From: Schizophyllum amplum
Taxonomy: Eukaryota; Basidiomycota; Agaricomycetes; Agaricales; Schizophyllaceae
Assembly (NCBI GenBank): GCA_007026445.1
Contig: VDMD01000074.1
Coordinates: 62,001 to 126,000 of the forward strand
Direction: 5' to 3'
DNA: 64,000 bases
A program made the translations under genes and the position numbers. Below, in pieces: positions 23,303 to 35,096 of this stretch; positions within the stretch are counted from its first letter, which is position 1, and every line of letters begins with the position of its first letter. The notes under the pieces are model-generated. The model was not told where the DNA came from and did no database searches. It saw nothing but the letters and a program-made list of their open reading frames with translations.

Positions 23303-26300
23303 ATGCCCGACTCTGACGCCACCGTCACCGCCGCCGACAGCGGCGTGGACGGCGCCAATGCAGCCAACAACAACAACGGCGGCGGCCCCAAGACGGGGGA
23401 GAAGCTCGTCCCTCGCCCCTACAAGTGCCCGTATCCATCCTGCGGACGTGCATTCAGCCGCCTCGAGCACCAGACACGTCACATCCGCACCCATACGGGA
23501 GAAAAGCCCTTTGTCTGCACCTTCCCCGGATGCGAGAAGCGTTTCTCGCGCTCCGACGAGCTCACCCGCCATTCCCGCATTCACAATGCCGATCACAACG
23601 CCCACGCCGCCGCCCGTGCAAAGACGGTCGCCGCCGACGCAGCAGCGGCTAAGGAGGCGATGAACAAGCAGAAGAAAGGCATGAAGGCGCGCCACATCGC
23701 CCGTGGGCCCCCGGGTCCCCCAGGCGCTTCCCCGTATCTAGGCGCGGGGTACCCCGGTGGTAACGGCACCCCCGTCAGCCCCTCTTACAACTCCCCCTCC
23801 GGGACCGATTATGCCTCGCCTACCTACCGCCTTCGACCTCTGCCGCCCTTCGCCCTCGCTACCCGCCCCCGTCGTCGTCCGAGGGTGAGGGATCGACCAC
23901 ATCGGAATCGGAGATCGAGCTCGACGCCGTCGATCGCTATCGCCATGATCCAGACCGCTACCGTAACGACGTCGACGCCTTCGACAAGGCTGGCCGCAGC
24001 GCGTACAGGACCGAGGCCGACGCTTTCGACCGACGGGAGTTCGATCGCAGTCTCGAACACCATCGTGCGAAGAACGCGGCCGACCGCGCCATGGTTGACA
24101 GGGATCGCGGCATGCGGATAAAGAAGAAGGCTCGCAGTCGCGCGAACAGCGACGACGAGGTGAGCTCCTCGTCTTTCTTTGTCCATCCCCCACCCGCACT
24201 GCCCCACTCCCCGCGACACACGTTGACCCCTTCTCCTATCTCCTTAACAACGTTCCTTCTGTGACACCGTCTCCACCTTCTCTACCGCTGGGCGACACGT
24301 TGCTGCACGTGAAACGCAGCCTGCTTGCAGCTGTGAGCAGTGCGGTGCGAGAGCTGGGCGTTCTGGGCCAATAGAGCGGGCCAGCTTTCTTCCCCACATC
24401 CCCTTCTCGGTGCCCCACATCACTTATCTCCGTACCATTCATCATGCTTCTTACCCCACGCTCCTTGTTTGTCGGCCACCCGGCCCGGGCAGTCCGCCGT
24501 GCGTCTTGCGTATCGCATATACTGACACGTCCAACAGGGCGAGTCCTACGCACGTCCTACTTCATTGATAGACGGACCCCATCTGCGTCGGCACAACCAC
24601 CACGCCCACCATTATCACCCCTACGACCAGCACGCCGGCGCCTACCACGACTATGGATACGAACATAACCCTTCCACCCTCCATACCACAATTACGACGC
24701 ATACACCCACCATGGATACCAGTATGGCTTCGACATGAATGCTGGTGCGAGCTACCCTCCCGCCGCAGCCTTCACCGCAAGTAGTTCCTTCCCTCCGGCA
24801 GGCGCGGCGTTCCCTGGCGCTAATGGTCTATCTGCTGGCCCCGCCAACGCCTTCAACTATGCGCACTCTACAGGCGCATTTCCACACCCAGCATCCATGC
24901 CACCCACGCCGGGCGCACCTCCCGGCAATGCCTTCACGACGCTCTCCACGCTAGCGATGGACGAGCTCTATTCCCTCGAGCGTGAGGAGGCCCTGCGCCG
25001 TGCTGAATACGAGGCGCGCCATGCCGAAGCCCTCCGCCGCGCACACGCCGGTATGCGCAATGGAACGCACGATGCGCGGGCGGGGGACGGGACCTCGCGC
25101 GACGCTGACGGACGACGAGAAGCCGAGGAGGGGAGTAATGGCACGCCCGAAGAACACAACAGCACGAAACACGGTGAGGCAACTCATCGGTTTCGGCGGG
25201 ACTTTCTCGACGGACGAATGGATGCTGAAGGGATGGGACGGGTGGCCCGCGCCCGGGACGGCGGGTACGAGCGAGCCGGCGCCGCGGAACGGGAGCGAGA
25301 TGAGCGGGCGGTCGACGCCGCGCGCGAGCGAGGCGATGCCGCCGCCCGCGCTGCCGCCAGCGCAATGGGGCGCCGCGCTCCGGGGGTGGGACGGGGACCT
25401 GGGCATCCTGACGCCCACGGCCGAGAACCCGTACCCGCTGCTGAGCCTGGCGACCGGGACGGGCGCGGGGCCGGCGCCGGACTGGACGACCGGGTGGGCG
25501 AGCCTGGATCCCGGCAGCGACGCGGGAGCTCCCCCTCGGGACGCGGGGATTCACCAGGACCTGTGGAGCGGGACATGGCCCGCCGGCGCCGATCAGACGT
25601 GGACGGACGCGGGGAGCTCGCCCGACGCGAATTCGCCGATGACGCCCGCCGGCGCGGGTTTGGGATGAACTTGAGCTTCTCGCGGCTGAGCAAGAGCGCG
25701 ACGACGAGCCCGGTGTCGACGCCGTTCATGTTCGGGCAGCGCCGCCGGGAGCGCCAGCCGGAGGAGGGGTACTTTGGGAACGCGCCCGGGTACTTTGGGT
25801 TGAGTAATGAGCGGGGCGGGGGCAGCGCAATTGAGGACGAGGAGGAAGGGAGGAGAAGGTGGCAGAGGGAGCACGAGCATGATATGGAGGAGGAGGACGC
25901 GGAAATGGAGGATGCGGAGGCTGAGGAAGAGGAGCACGAGCGGCAACCCCCCAAGCGGCGCCTGAGCGGTCCCGCTTGGATGACGGTTGGTGGTGTCCCC
26001 ATCAAGGCGGGCGCTATCGACCCGCCTCGTGCACGCATCGCGACCAGCAAGAGCACCGGGCACCTCGCCGGCGGTTTGTACAGTACGTCTTTCTCTTATC
26101 AATCGCGAGTGGTTCGCTCACGAGTTCCTTTCAGGCGCATACAGAATACATGGTAGCGCGCCATACGGACAGCCGCCGCAGCTCTCTTCATATGGTCGTG
26201 CTCATCCGCCTCGCGGGGACGCGTACATCAGCCATCGCTCCGCGTACTCGCGCGATACGCCTTCGCCCGTGTCGGACGACGACGACGACGACGGCCTGAC

Positions 26301-27462
26301 CATCGGTCGCGGCTACTCTGGTGCTCGCACGTCCGACGCACGCTCTTCTTCCGCGAGCACGGCGCGCGGAGGTAGTCATGAGCACGACGGCTCGTCGCGC
26401 TCGCCTGTCGGTCTCACCTCTCCGGGAGTGGGGCAGGCGCTCGGCTACACGCCGTCGACGTCGCCATTCCTAGGCCCGTTGCGCACGCTCAACCTGCATA
26501 GTAGCGCGCCCAGTAGGGCGGGCAGTCCCGGCCCCATGATGCTTCCTCCCCCGAGTATGCCTAGCGAGGCAGGTGAGTATCTAATCATGCTGTGCTGAGA
26601 TATACCCGCTGACGTTGAAGTAGGCTCGCTGGCAAGTCCGCCGCCTCCACCACCTGTCGGCAGCACCCCGCAGTTGTCCGCGAGCGGGAGCACGACGACT
26701 AGCAGCCGGAGCAGCCCAGCTATGAACAGCGCCGGCAGCTCGCGCGCGGGAAGCCCTGGACATCACGCTTATGCCAACAAGGATACGCATGCCGGCAAGG
26801 AGGCGCCTCACCACCACAATCTGAACGCCAAGGAGCAGCACGCCCGCGAGCTGCAGCATCACGGCGCTCAGGCCGAGCGTCCGCATCATCACCAGCATCA
26901 CCACCTTGCGCACTCTGTGCGGTTAGCGTTCGGCATGACGCCCATTGTCCCGCACAGCGGCTTCACGTCGTCTTCGTCGTCGTCGCTGTCGTCGCATCCG
27001 TACGCGCGCTCGGCAGCCTCGAGCCGGGGCGGCAGCCCGCCAGTTCAGCTGCCGCCTCTCAAGATGGCGTCGCACGCACCGAGCCGGAAGAGTTCGCCTG
27101 GGGCAAAGAGCACATGCAGTCGACCTGCTTCGCCTGGCCCGTCCACGTCGAGTGGCCTTTCCGGATCTTCGTCTAGTGGACTGTCTAGTGGACCCTCGAG
27201 TGGGCCCAGCGGACGTACGTCGCCAGAACCGGAGGGCGAGGCTGTCGTGGCTGACGCGGGCGCAGGCAAGAAGAGCCCCGTGGGGGTCGTTGTGGATGTT
27301 CGGGAGGCCGAGCTTACGCCGGACTCGAAGGCGGAGGCTTCCTCCGCCGTTCAGGAGAAGCCCGTCGTCGCGGGGGAGGACGCCGATATGGAGATCGAGC
27401 GCCCGGAGTTGCCTAGCTTCGCTAGCGTGGATGCAGCGACGCGCATGAATGTTACGATCTAA
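23303..27462 (+). CDS. cre1: Cre1/CreA/Mig1 carbon catabolite repressor, two C2H2 fingers
   Basis: After an Asn/Gly-rich start the protein has two adjacent C2H2 fingers: [20 protein letters not shown] and [20 protein letters not shown], joined by [10 protein letters not shown]. The recognition residues [10 protein letters not shown] and [12 protein letters not shown] are those of Cre1/CreA/Mig1, which bind SYGGRG sites and repress alternative-carbon genes in glucose. Downstream landmarks of basidiomycete Cre1 follow: [68 protein letters not shown]. Introns are clear near 24161, 26090 and 26573. Two places need a one-base shift (about 23830-23880 and about 24676-24682, both in C-rich tracts), so the predicted protein between 23830 and 24735 is uncertain. 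The stop is at 27460-27462. Confidence 0.85.
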
Positions 27463-28160
27463 TAAACTGATGATGATTTCTCTTGGTTACCCTACCCCCA
27501 TCTCCCTGCTCTATCTCTTTCCATCTACTTATTTGGGTTGCAGTCTGTTTGTGCGGTGCTTGTATTGCTCAGCGCAAGAACGCTTTCGTTGCTTACGATC
27601 CGCTTTCCCTCTCGTCCTATCTAATCAATCCCATATTACCCTCCGCCTCTCAGTCCTCTGTATTTCTCCGCAGCAGCCGTTCTCGCCGTCGGTCTCGTCA
27701 GCTGAGGCGGCGCGCTCCCATCCTATAGACATCATTGAAGTAAATATAACATGCACAGGCCCATTAGATTCCCATGCCCTATAGACTTGCTTTCTTCCAG
27801 TAACGAAATCCGTACATCTAGACGTCGCAGACTATGGTTGATTCCCCTTTGTTTTGGTTCTGTTAGTTCGTAGTTTATTGTGAATAGTACACTGTGCTAG
27901 CCTATGTGTATACGCGATCTGGCTTTGAGGCCGAACGACCGTTGTGGCCCTGGGCAAGGTCGGGCATCTCGAAATTGAGGCGGCGCAGGCATAGAAATGG
28001 GACGATGTATCCTCGCCTTTGGGCGCACCTTGCGCCACGCGATCTACTTATCTTTCATGGCGCTGTTCCGGCCACACGCATTGGGCCAATGCCCTCCGGT
28101 CCAGAGCTGGAAAACCAACATAGTATTCAAGCCAAGTTGCACACAAAATGATAGGCGTAG
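27463..28160. other. Convergent 3' region between cre1 and kinase-like K1
   Basis: No gene recognised; T-rich sequence follows the cre1 stop, as expected for 3' UTR. Confidence 0.5.
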
Positions 28161-29696
28161 TCAGACGTTCCTTTCCAATGATGTAGGCGTAACCTTTGGA
28201 TCGAAGTAACCTGGATCGCCTGGTTTGAGAGGCTGGCTTGCTGCTCTGAGTTCAGCGCTGCTCAACGCGAAACCGGTATGCTCTATCACGGGGGGGATTA
28301 GAAGCGACTTCGGGGGTACGTTTTCGAGAAAGGCTCGGAGACGACATAACGCGTCGTCAGCGGTCAAACGTTCCGCGGGGTCCAAAGATGCCATAGCTTG
28401 CAGGACCGCTTGTACGGGTGGCAGGGTAGACTGCAAAGTAATGATCGATCCATCAGCGACGAGTGTCAAGTTGGGAAAGAATCGACGCACGTCGAAATCT
28501 AGAAGGGACGTCCCTAGTTGCCAAACATCGAGCTTGAAAGGATCATAGGGCTCTCCGGTACACATTTCGGGTATGCACGGAGCACTATAGCGAGTAGGAT
28601 CGGAGAGAGATCCTATGCAAGGAGGGCCGATACAAACGCGCTCGGACGGCACGCTGTCCCCGGAGAATTCGACGGCAACTTCGAAGTCGATTAGATATAC
28701 GCGAGGCCTGGAAACAGCCACGCTGCCTGTCAGAAGCGATTCCGGGTGCCATTGCATGAGGAAGTTGTATTTGAACGCATCCTGTGAAAGCAGTTATCAG
28801 CAATGAGCGGATATCTCGCACTGACGACACCGACTCTGTGCGCAATGCCAAGACTGTGAATGTAAGCGAGAGCCTAGACAGTGGGCCAACACGTGAGCTA
28901 TCGAAGGATGGACAGATACAAAACTCACCTCAAGCGCTTGCATGACGGCGTCGAGTATGTCGCCCACGGAGTTTTTCGCCCATCGACCGTAAATGTCCTC
29001 CATAGGCTGAGCCACAAGGGGGAAAATGCCGAACGTGATGTGCTCCAAATCGAACTCTCGAAGAAGAGGTAAAGTATGGTTGGCGCTGATTAGGGCGTGT
29101 GGCGCAGTGGCAAGCTTGCGCCATATCCGAAGCTGGTCCCGGCCTTCGTGACCTATAGCGACGACGCGCATAACTGCGTCTTGCCCCTCGCGTGTACGAA
29201 CGACATGGCTGGAAGCGTTCTGTAGAACCTTTAGACGACGTACGATCTTCTCTAATCCTGATACACATACAGTGGGCCATAGGTGGCGCAGGGTTGCTAC
29301 CGCGCCGGCTTGCTTCTTGTCCGTGCCACGAATGGCAGTGGTATGCAGATATCCGTTGGGAAATACATCGCTGCCGTATGGAGATCGCTGGGCGCCTGTC
29401 TTCGAAGAGTCCCATAAAGTGAGACCAGCACCCTTCAAAGTTTCCGCCAGGCTTTGCCATATCTCATACTCGTCGTCTTCGCAAGGGGGCACTCGCCACG
29501 TGCACAACGAAGCGGGCAGCTGCATTGAAGGTTATTCATGGCACGTACGTAGCGCCTGAAAGAGACTTACACTCCTCACAAGATTCTCCTTCTCCTTTTG
29601 AGCGAACGCTGCGAGCGCCCTCCAGCAGAGGAAGAGAGCAGTAGCGGTCGTTGTCGCGGCAGCCATGGAAGCCACTGAACGATGCGATACAGTCAT
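28161..29696 (-). CDS. Membrane-anchored kinase-like protein K1
   Basis: Start MTVSHRSVASMAAATTTATA, a hydrophobic N-terminal segment (one predicted membrane anchor) ending in charged QKEKENLVRS. Six exons follow with phase-0 junctions: LPASLCTWRVPPCEDDEYEI; then VVRTREGQDAVMRVVAIGHE, RIWRKLATAPHALISANHTL, LEHITFGIFPLVAQP; then ALAYIHSLGIAHR; then DAFKYNFLMQW and YLIDFEVAVEF, PFKLDVWQLG; last exon LTADDALCRLRAFL. The split HR|D junction rebuilds HRDAFKYN, matching the kinase catalytic loop HRDxxxxN, and DVW..G matches subdomain IX. DFG is replaced by DFE, and the usual VAIK lysine is not obvious (MRVVAIG). This is a basidiomycete-restricted kinase-like family; activity is unproven. Paralogues K2-K4 lie at 31792, 33577 and 36790. 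Confidence 0.75.
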
Positions 29697-31791
29697 GGAA
29701 ATGGCTGCAATGGAGCTTATCGCGAGCCCGTTCGTGGAGAACCGTTGAGGCCTGAGGCCTGAGGAGGAGAAAAAGGTGAACTGTGTTGAAAGTCCTGTTG
29801 ACGGTGGCAGTTAACGAACGTCAATAACAGGTCAATAAGCGCCGGAATTGCCATCAATTGATCAGACCTGAGGAATGTCAGCAAACACCAACATCCTGTT
29901 TAAGCGCTGACTTCATGACGACTCATGCAGACGCACCCTCTGCCCTCTCATGACGAGCCCCACCTCCGGGCTGCGGCGCAGGCCCTTCAGAGACGGCACC
30001 TATCTTCGACTCATTGAGCTGCTCGCAGTACACGCGTCAACCACACACCTGCAGAACAGAATACACCCTCAAGGTTCGTATCCACAGCAAGGACGCGGCG
30101 CTTAGCGCTTTGCCTACTGACCCCATATAGAGATCTTATGAAGAGAAGCTGCTCATCATCAAATTGACGCGAAGAAAGTCGCTGACTCACATTTTGGCCC
30201 TCCGCGCTCTTGCCAGATGCCACGACATGCAGTGCCACGGAACATGTGTTTCTCAAGGTGCGCGGCGCTTCCAGATCCCTCTGCGCTACATGTGTGACCT
30301 GCAATCAATGGCTCAATGGGCCCCGGTGGTCAATAATCTTATTCTCTTAGACGGCCTGCTTCATCCGCCGACCGCGCTGACCTAAGGAAATGATCCTCTC
30401 AAGTCTTGCCTTCTCGCTTGCATATGGGAAATTTTTGCACGAGCCACTGCTCTTGAAGCCTTGCTTCCGCCGATGATAAGCGCCGTGTACCCGCATTCTA
30501 GGGTCCGCTTTTGGGCGCGTTGAGCCTGCCATTTGGATTTGTGGCATGGCCTGACTTGATATGTCATCGTCTTCTATCGTTCGGCGAAGACCCTCTCCAC
30601 CCCGAACTCGCTCTTCGTGTGTTTCTTTTCTCGCCGGCTCCGAACCAAGTCAGAATAACTTTGGGGGTGAGTCTTGTTCGGCGAGCGTGTAGCTGACGTA
30701 CCATCGCATATATCGAAGAACTGGGCTTAGGCGCCATCCCGGGCATGGGAACGATAGGGTCAAGGGAGCGTTGCGCTACGCATGCCTCGTCATCTCGGCG
30801 CTTATTCTTACTGCGCCACACAAGACTCAAATGCATAAATACCCACTGAACGGCAGAGGCTTCCTCATCAGTCCGTCCGCTCTTTGACACTTCTGCAAGT
30901 CTCGAATTCCCCGAACATTAATTCTTCTTTGCTCGACTGTCATCATGGTGCGCATGTCTTGGCCATCGGTGATTGACAGCCAACACTCATCGATTGGACA
31001 GAGCTATCAACAGGGTACTATCCGTACAAACTTCGGAAGTGGCGGCGGCCCCGTCCGCCAGAAGAACACGGTTCGTCTCAGGCGCCACTGACAGCCGTAT
31101 CATGTCTCAACCCGTCGACAGGGTACACACTGGCGTTTTACTAGGAATGGGATAACCTACGTGGGCCGGTTTGAGGACTCCAAAGAGAGTATAGACTGCG
31201 TGTGTCTGAGACTCTCGAGATCAGTGTATTCCTTCCACTCACGCATGGTACATAGACCCGCTACAAACTCTCATTCCAAGACGGAACGACGACGACCGTT
31301 CGCTCCGGGCCTGACTGCACACGCACGTCGTACGTTACTTTGTACTGACTTCGAAACACGCATCAGCTCACGCTCCTTCTACAGTGACGATGTCTCGGCG
31401 ACGGGCCCTACGCCAGCCTAAGCCTGACAAGCGTGGCGAACACACGGATGAGAACATTAGGGAATGAAGATCAGTATATGCATCGAGACGCATGTCGCAT
31501 GTAGTTCTTAGTTTTCTCGTGTCAAAACATGCACATTTCTTTGTCAGTTCATTGGATAGTTGACTTGATCCAGAATCACGGCAGCTGCTGGTCAGGTTCG
31601 GGACCGCGGGCACAACCTCCGAACACAGTTGAGCGGCGAAAATCAACTTTGCGAGCACGTGCTTCACGTGGTTCTTATGGTATTGATGCTTGCTTATGTT
31701 TGCTTGTTCGAGCGATTGTTGAAGCCAACTTTGATGCTGACCTTGCTCCTGACGTTCACCATCACCTCACGAGCTACACATCCTTGTCAGA
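29697..31791. other. Divergent intergenic region between K1 and K2
   Basis: About 2.1 kb without a recognised gene. At 30836-30943 there is a promoter-like arrangement: TATA-like CATAAATAC followed by a pyrimidine-rich leader and an ATG at 30944, after which a GTGCGC donor could start an intron at once. Joining to the acceptor near 30978 gives a short frame (PTLIDWTELSTGYYPYKLRK) of about 55 residues without known relatives. I list it as a possibility only. Confidence 0.3.
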
Positions 31792-33256
31792 ATGCTTCAG
31801 GTCTCAATGTCTCAGCGCTGGGCTACTGCCATTGTCGCAGTGAGCGTCGCTGCCCTATTTGTCGGGAAAGCTGCTACAGCTTACGTACAAGGGCGCAAGA
31901 AGGATGCCCTCCTCAACAAGGTAGCGGTCTCTGTCATGTTTGTGGCCACACCACTTATGACCTTACGGAAAGTTGCCCAAGTCACTGCTGTTATGGCGCG
32001 TACCGCCGAATGCAAAGGATGAATACGAGATATGGCTACATCTGGATGCCACTCTTCGCAAAGCCGGCCTCACGCGATGGACAGTCATCGATGAATGCTC
32101 TCAGCATACGCCTGAACGCAGTGATGTCTTTCCCAGTGGATATCTGCATGCGACGCCGGTACGTGGTACAGACGGGCAGGCGGGGTCGACACCGCGGTTA
32201 CGAGGCTTCTGTACTACTGTACGTGCTATGTTTTTTTACATGACAGTGTACATTCTGACCTGAGACTGTATCAAGAACTCGTCAAGCCACGTTGTCCGTA
32301 CTCACGAAGGCCAGGATGCTGTCGTGCGCGTAGTGGCGATTGGGGACGAAGGGCGCGAGCAGTTTCGTATATGGCGCGAGCTTGCGACTGCGCCGCATGC
32401 CCTCATAAGCGCCAATCATACTTTGCCGCTACTTCAAGAGCTCAATATGGAGCATATCACCCTCGGTGTTTTCCCGCTCGTGTCTCATTCCTTGGACTCG
32501 CTTTACGGGTTTTGGGCCAAGAGTTCTGTTGGTGATATACTTGACGCCATCATGCAGGCGCTCGAGGTCAGTCGTCAACAACACCTCTTCGACCGTTGTT
32601 CTTATCAACCACCTCGTTCAGGCTCTTGCCTACATTCATAGCCTTCGCATCGCGCACAGAGTAAGCGTCTTTGCGCGGGCGTCTGGATCAAGGCTGACCG
32701 GTGTCCTCTTTAGGATGCCTTCAAACATAACTTCGTCGCGCAGTGGCACTCTGAGTCACTCTCCACGGGCAAAATGCCCGTATCCAAGCCCCGCATCTAT
32801 CTTGTTGATTTCGAGACTGCAATCCAGTTTCCTGAAAGCTGCCCATCATCCGAGCGCCTGTGTACCGGACTGCCGTTGGCAGGATCTGTGTCCGACCCCG
32901 CTCGCTATAAATCTCCCCGCATACCCGAGATGGAGACCGGGCAGCCTTACGATCCCTTCAAGCTTGATGTCTGGCAACTGGGACATTCGTTTTTGGACTT
33001 CGACGTACGTTCACTATAGCCCTCACTTTAGTCCTTTGCTGATGATCGATACTTTGCCGTTTAGTCTACCATACCGACAGTCCAAGAGGTGCTGCACTCT
33101 ATGGCATCATCGGACCCCGCGCAACGCTTGACGGCGGACGAGGCCCTGTCTCGTCTTCGAAGCTTGGTTGAAAATATGCCTCCCAAGTCCCTCTTGATTC
33201 CCCCCGTCCTGTATTCGGACGAGGACATGGCAAGCGCGGACATGTCGATGGAGTGA
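31792..33256 (+). CDS. Membrane-anchored kinase-like protein K2
   Basis: Same six-exon plan as K1. The first exon gives MLQVSMSQRWATAIVAVSVA and ALFVGKAATAY, an N-terminal membrane segment, then GRKKDALLNK. The next exon starts LPKSLLLWRVPPNAKDEYEI. The core reads VVRTHEGQDAVVRVVAIGDE, WRELATAPHALISANHTLPL, MEHITLGVFPLVSHS, ALAYIHSLRIAHR|DAFKHN (catalytic HRD split by an intron), YLVDFETAIQF (DFE in place of DFG), PYDPFKLDVWQLGHSFLDFD, LTADEALSRLRSLVENMP. The stop is at 33254-33256. A second in-frame ATG at 31807 is an alternative start. It is followed on the same strand by K3, 320 bp away. Confidence 0.75.
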
Positions 33257-33576
33257 TAGTCTCCCCAATGGAGTGACTTGCTATTTGAACGCGTGTCCTT
33301 CCCCATCTCATATCAGCCTAGTGAATTCACTTCTACTTTTTCCAACCTGAAGGACCGCATCGCAACCGGGATGACGAGCTGTACTTTTCAGGCATTGAGT
33401 TGAGGAAGGGTGGGAAAGTCGTGGTGTAAGTACGTGATCAACGTGTTGCTCATTACAATCCCGCTCCTTCTCTTGCTCCAGCCATCGCTCGTGCACGCGA
33501 TACACGGCAGTGAACTGCTGCTTCACCTTGGCTTCACCTCCTACATACGATTTCCCACTTTTGAGCAGCAGCCGCC
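33257..33576. other. Spacer between K2 and K3
   Basis: 320 bp holding the 3' end of K2 and the K3 promoter; no further gene or clear TATA element seen. Confidence 0.4.
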
Positions 33577-35096
33577 ATGCCGGCATTGCCTAACCATTCG
33601 AGTCTCGGTACTGTCGTCGTTGCTGCGAGCGCTGCAGGCGCCATGCTATTCTGCTGGAGTGCGGCTCAAGCGTACATGCAACTGCGCAGGAAGGAAGCTA
33701 TTCTCAAAAAGGTCACTGCTCTTGAACCAATGCTCTATACCATTCTGACGCATCTCGTCATAGCTGCCTCGCTCCCTTTCTTCTTGGCGAATCTCGCTCT
33801 GCTTCATTAGAATGTGGCGTGACTTGAGCGCCACTCTCCAAGACGCCGGCCTCTTTCCTTGGGCAGTTTCTGAGATTGGTACTCAGTGGTGTCCGAGCGG
33901 GGACGACGTGTCCCCGAATGGCTATCTATATGTGACTTCCTTTCGCTACAATGATTCGAAGGGTACGGTGGGCTCGGTCGCGCAGTTACGCCACTTCAGT
34001 GGCACGGTACGTCCGTCGTGTGCTGCTCTACACCGAGTTTGGGGTAATTTGGCACTCAGAACTCGTCCAGCTATGTCGTTCGTACGCGCCAAGGACAGGA
34101 CGCTATGCTGCGCGTGGTGGCGATTGGCGAAGACGGACGTGAGCCATTGCGCATATGGCGGAAGCTTGCCACAGCTCCACACGCTCTCATCAGCACCAAC
34201 CATGTTCTGCCTCTGCTCCAGGAGGTACACTTGGAGCACATCACGCTTGGGTTGTTCCCCCTCGTGGCTCAGTCCATGGAAGACATATTCGGGATGTGGG
34301 CGAAGAATTCCGTGGGTGATATCCTCAGCGCTCTTGTACAAGCGCTTGAAGTTAGTGAATCCGTTCCGTGAAAATCAGAATCACACTGACCTATGAACAG
34401 GCTCTCGCCTACGTCCATGGCCTCGACATTGCGCACAGGGTCAGTTTGACCGCCTTGGAATTTATTGTTCTACTTATATACATGCCTCACAGGATGCCTT
34501 CAAACACAACTTCCTGATCCAGTGGTTCCCCGAATCGCTCAAGACCGGCATCGTGCCCGTTTCGACACCTCGCGTCTTCCTCATCGATTTTGAGACAGCC
34601 ATTGAATTTCCCGCGGATTGCCCACCGTCTGAGCGTACATGCACCGGCTTGCCGAACATCTCGTCTCTGGCTGGTGATCCTGACGAGTACGCGCCTCCGC
34701 GCATTCCCGAAATGGCGACTGGGGAGCCCTACGATCCCTTTAAGCTCGACGTTTGGCAGCTAGCGACTTCTTTCAAAGACTTCGACGTGCGTCCTTACAT
34801 CAACTCCCAGTGCTCGTGCTGCTGAACAACTGAGATAGTCGACGATGCCGCCCGTACAGGAATTATTCCGCAGTATGGCATCTCTGGATGCTACAGAGCG
34901 CTTGTCCGCAGACGAGGCGCTGTCCCGTCTTCGGGCGTTTCTCGAAGACACGCCTCCTAAATTGCTGCTGGTCCCTCCCGTGCTGCATTACGGACCCCAC
35001 ATGCCCAGCAGCGCCGACATCAGAGCCATGTGCTATCCGGTCGGCGAGGCTCCTGACGAGAATGACGAACCTGAGGAGAAGGCGCGCGTAGAGTAG
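33577..35096 (+). CDS. Membrane-anchored kinase-like protein K3
   Basis: Starts MPALPNHSSLGTVVVAASAA with a hydrophobic stretch through GAMLFCWSAAQAY, then QLRRKEAILKK. The second exon begins LPRSLSSWRISLC after the acceptor near 33760 and includes MWRDLSATLQDAGLFPW and VSPNGYLYVTSFRYNDSKGT. The core contains YVVRTRQGQDAMLRVVAIGE, WRKLATAPHALISTNHVLPL, LEHITLGLFPLVAQS, ALAYVHGLDIAHR|DAFKHN, FLIDFETAIEF, PYDPFKLDVWQLATSF and LSADEALSRLRAFLEDTPPK. It ends with an acidic tail and TAG at 35094-35096. It is closest to K4, with which it shares the NDSKGTVGS and PSSADIRAMCYPVGEAP segments, so the K3/K4 duplication is the youngest. Confidence 0.75.

Noticed and set aside
25184..26056. Long minus-strand open frame inside cre1
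   Set aside because: Antisense shadow of the GC-rich cre1 coding region, Arg/Pro-rich with no domain.
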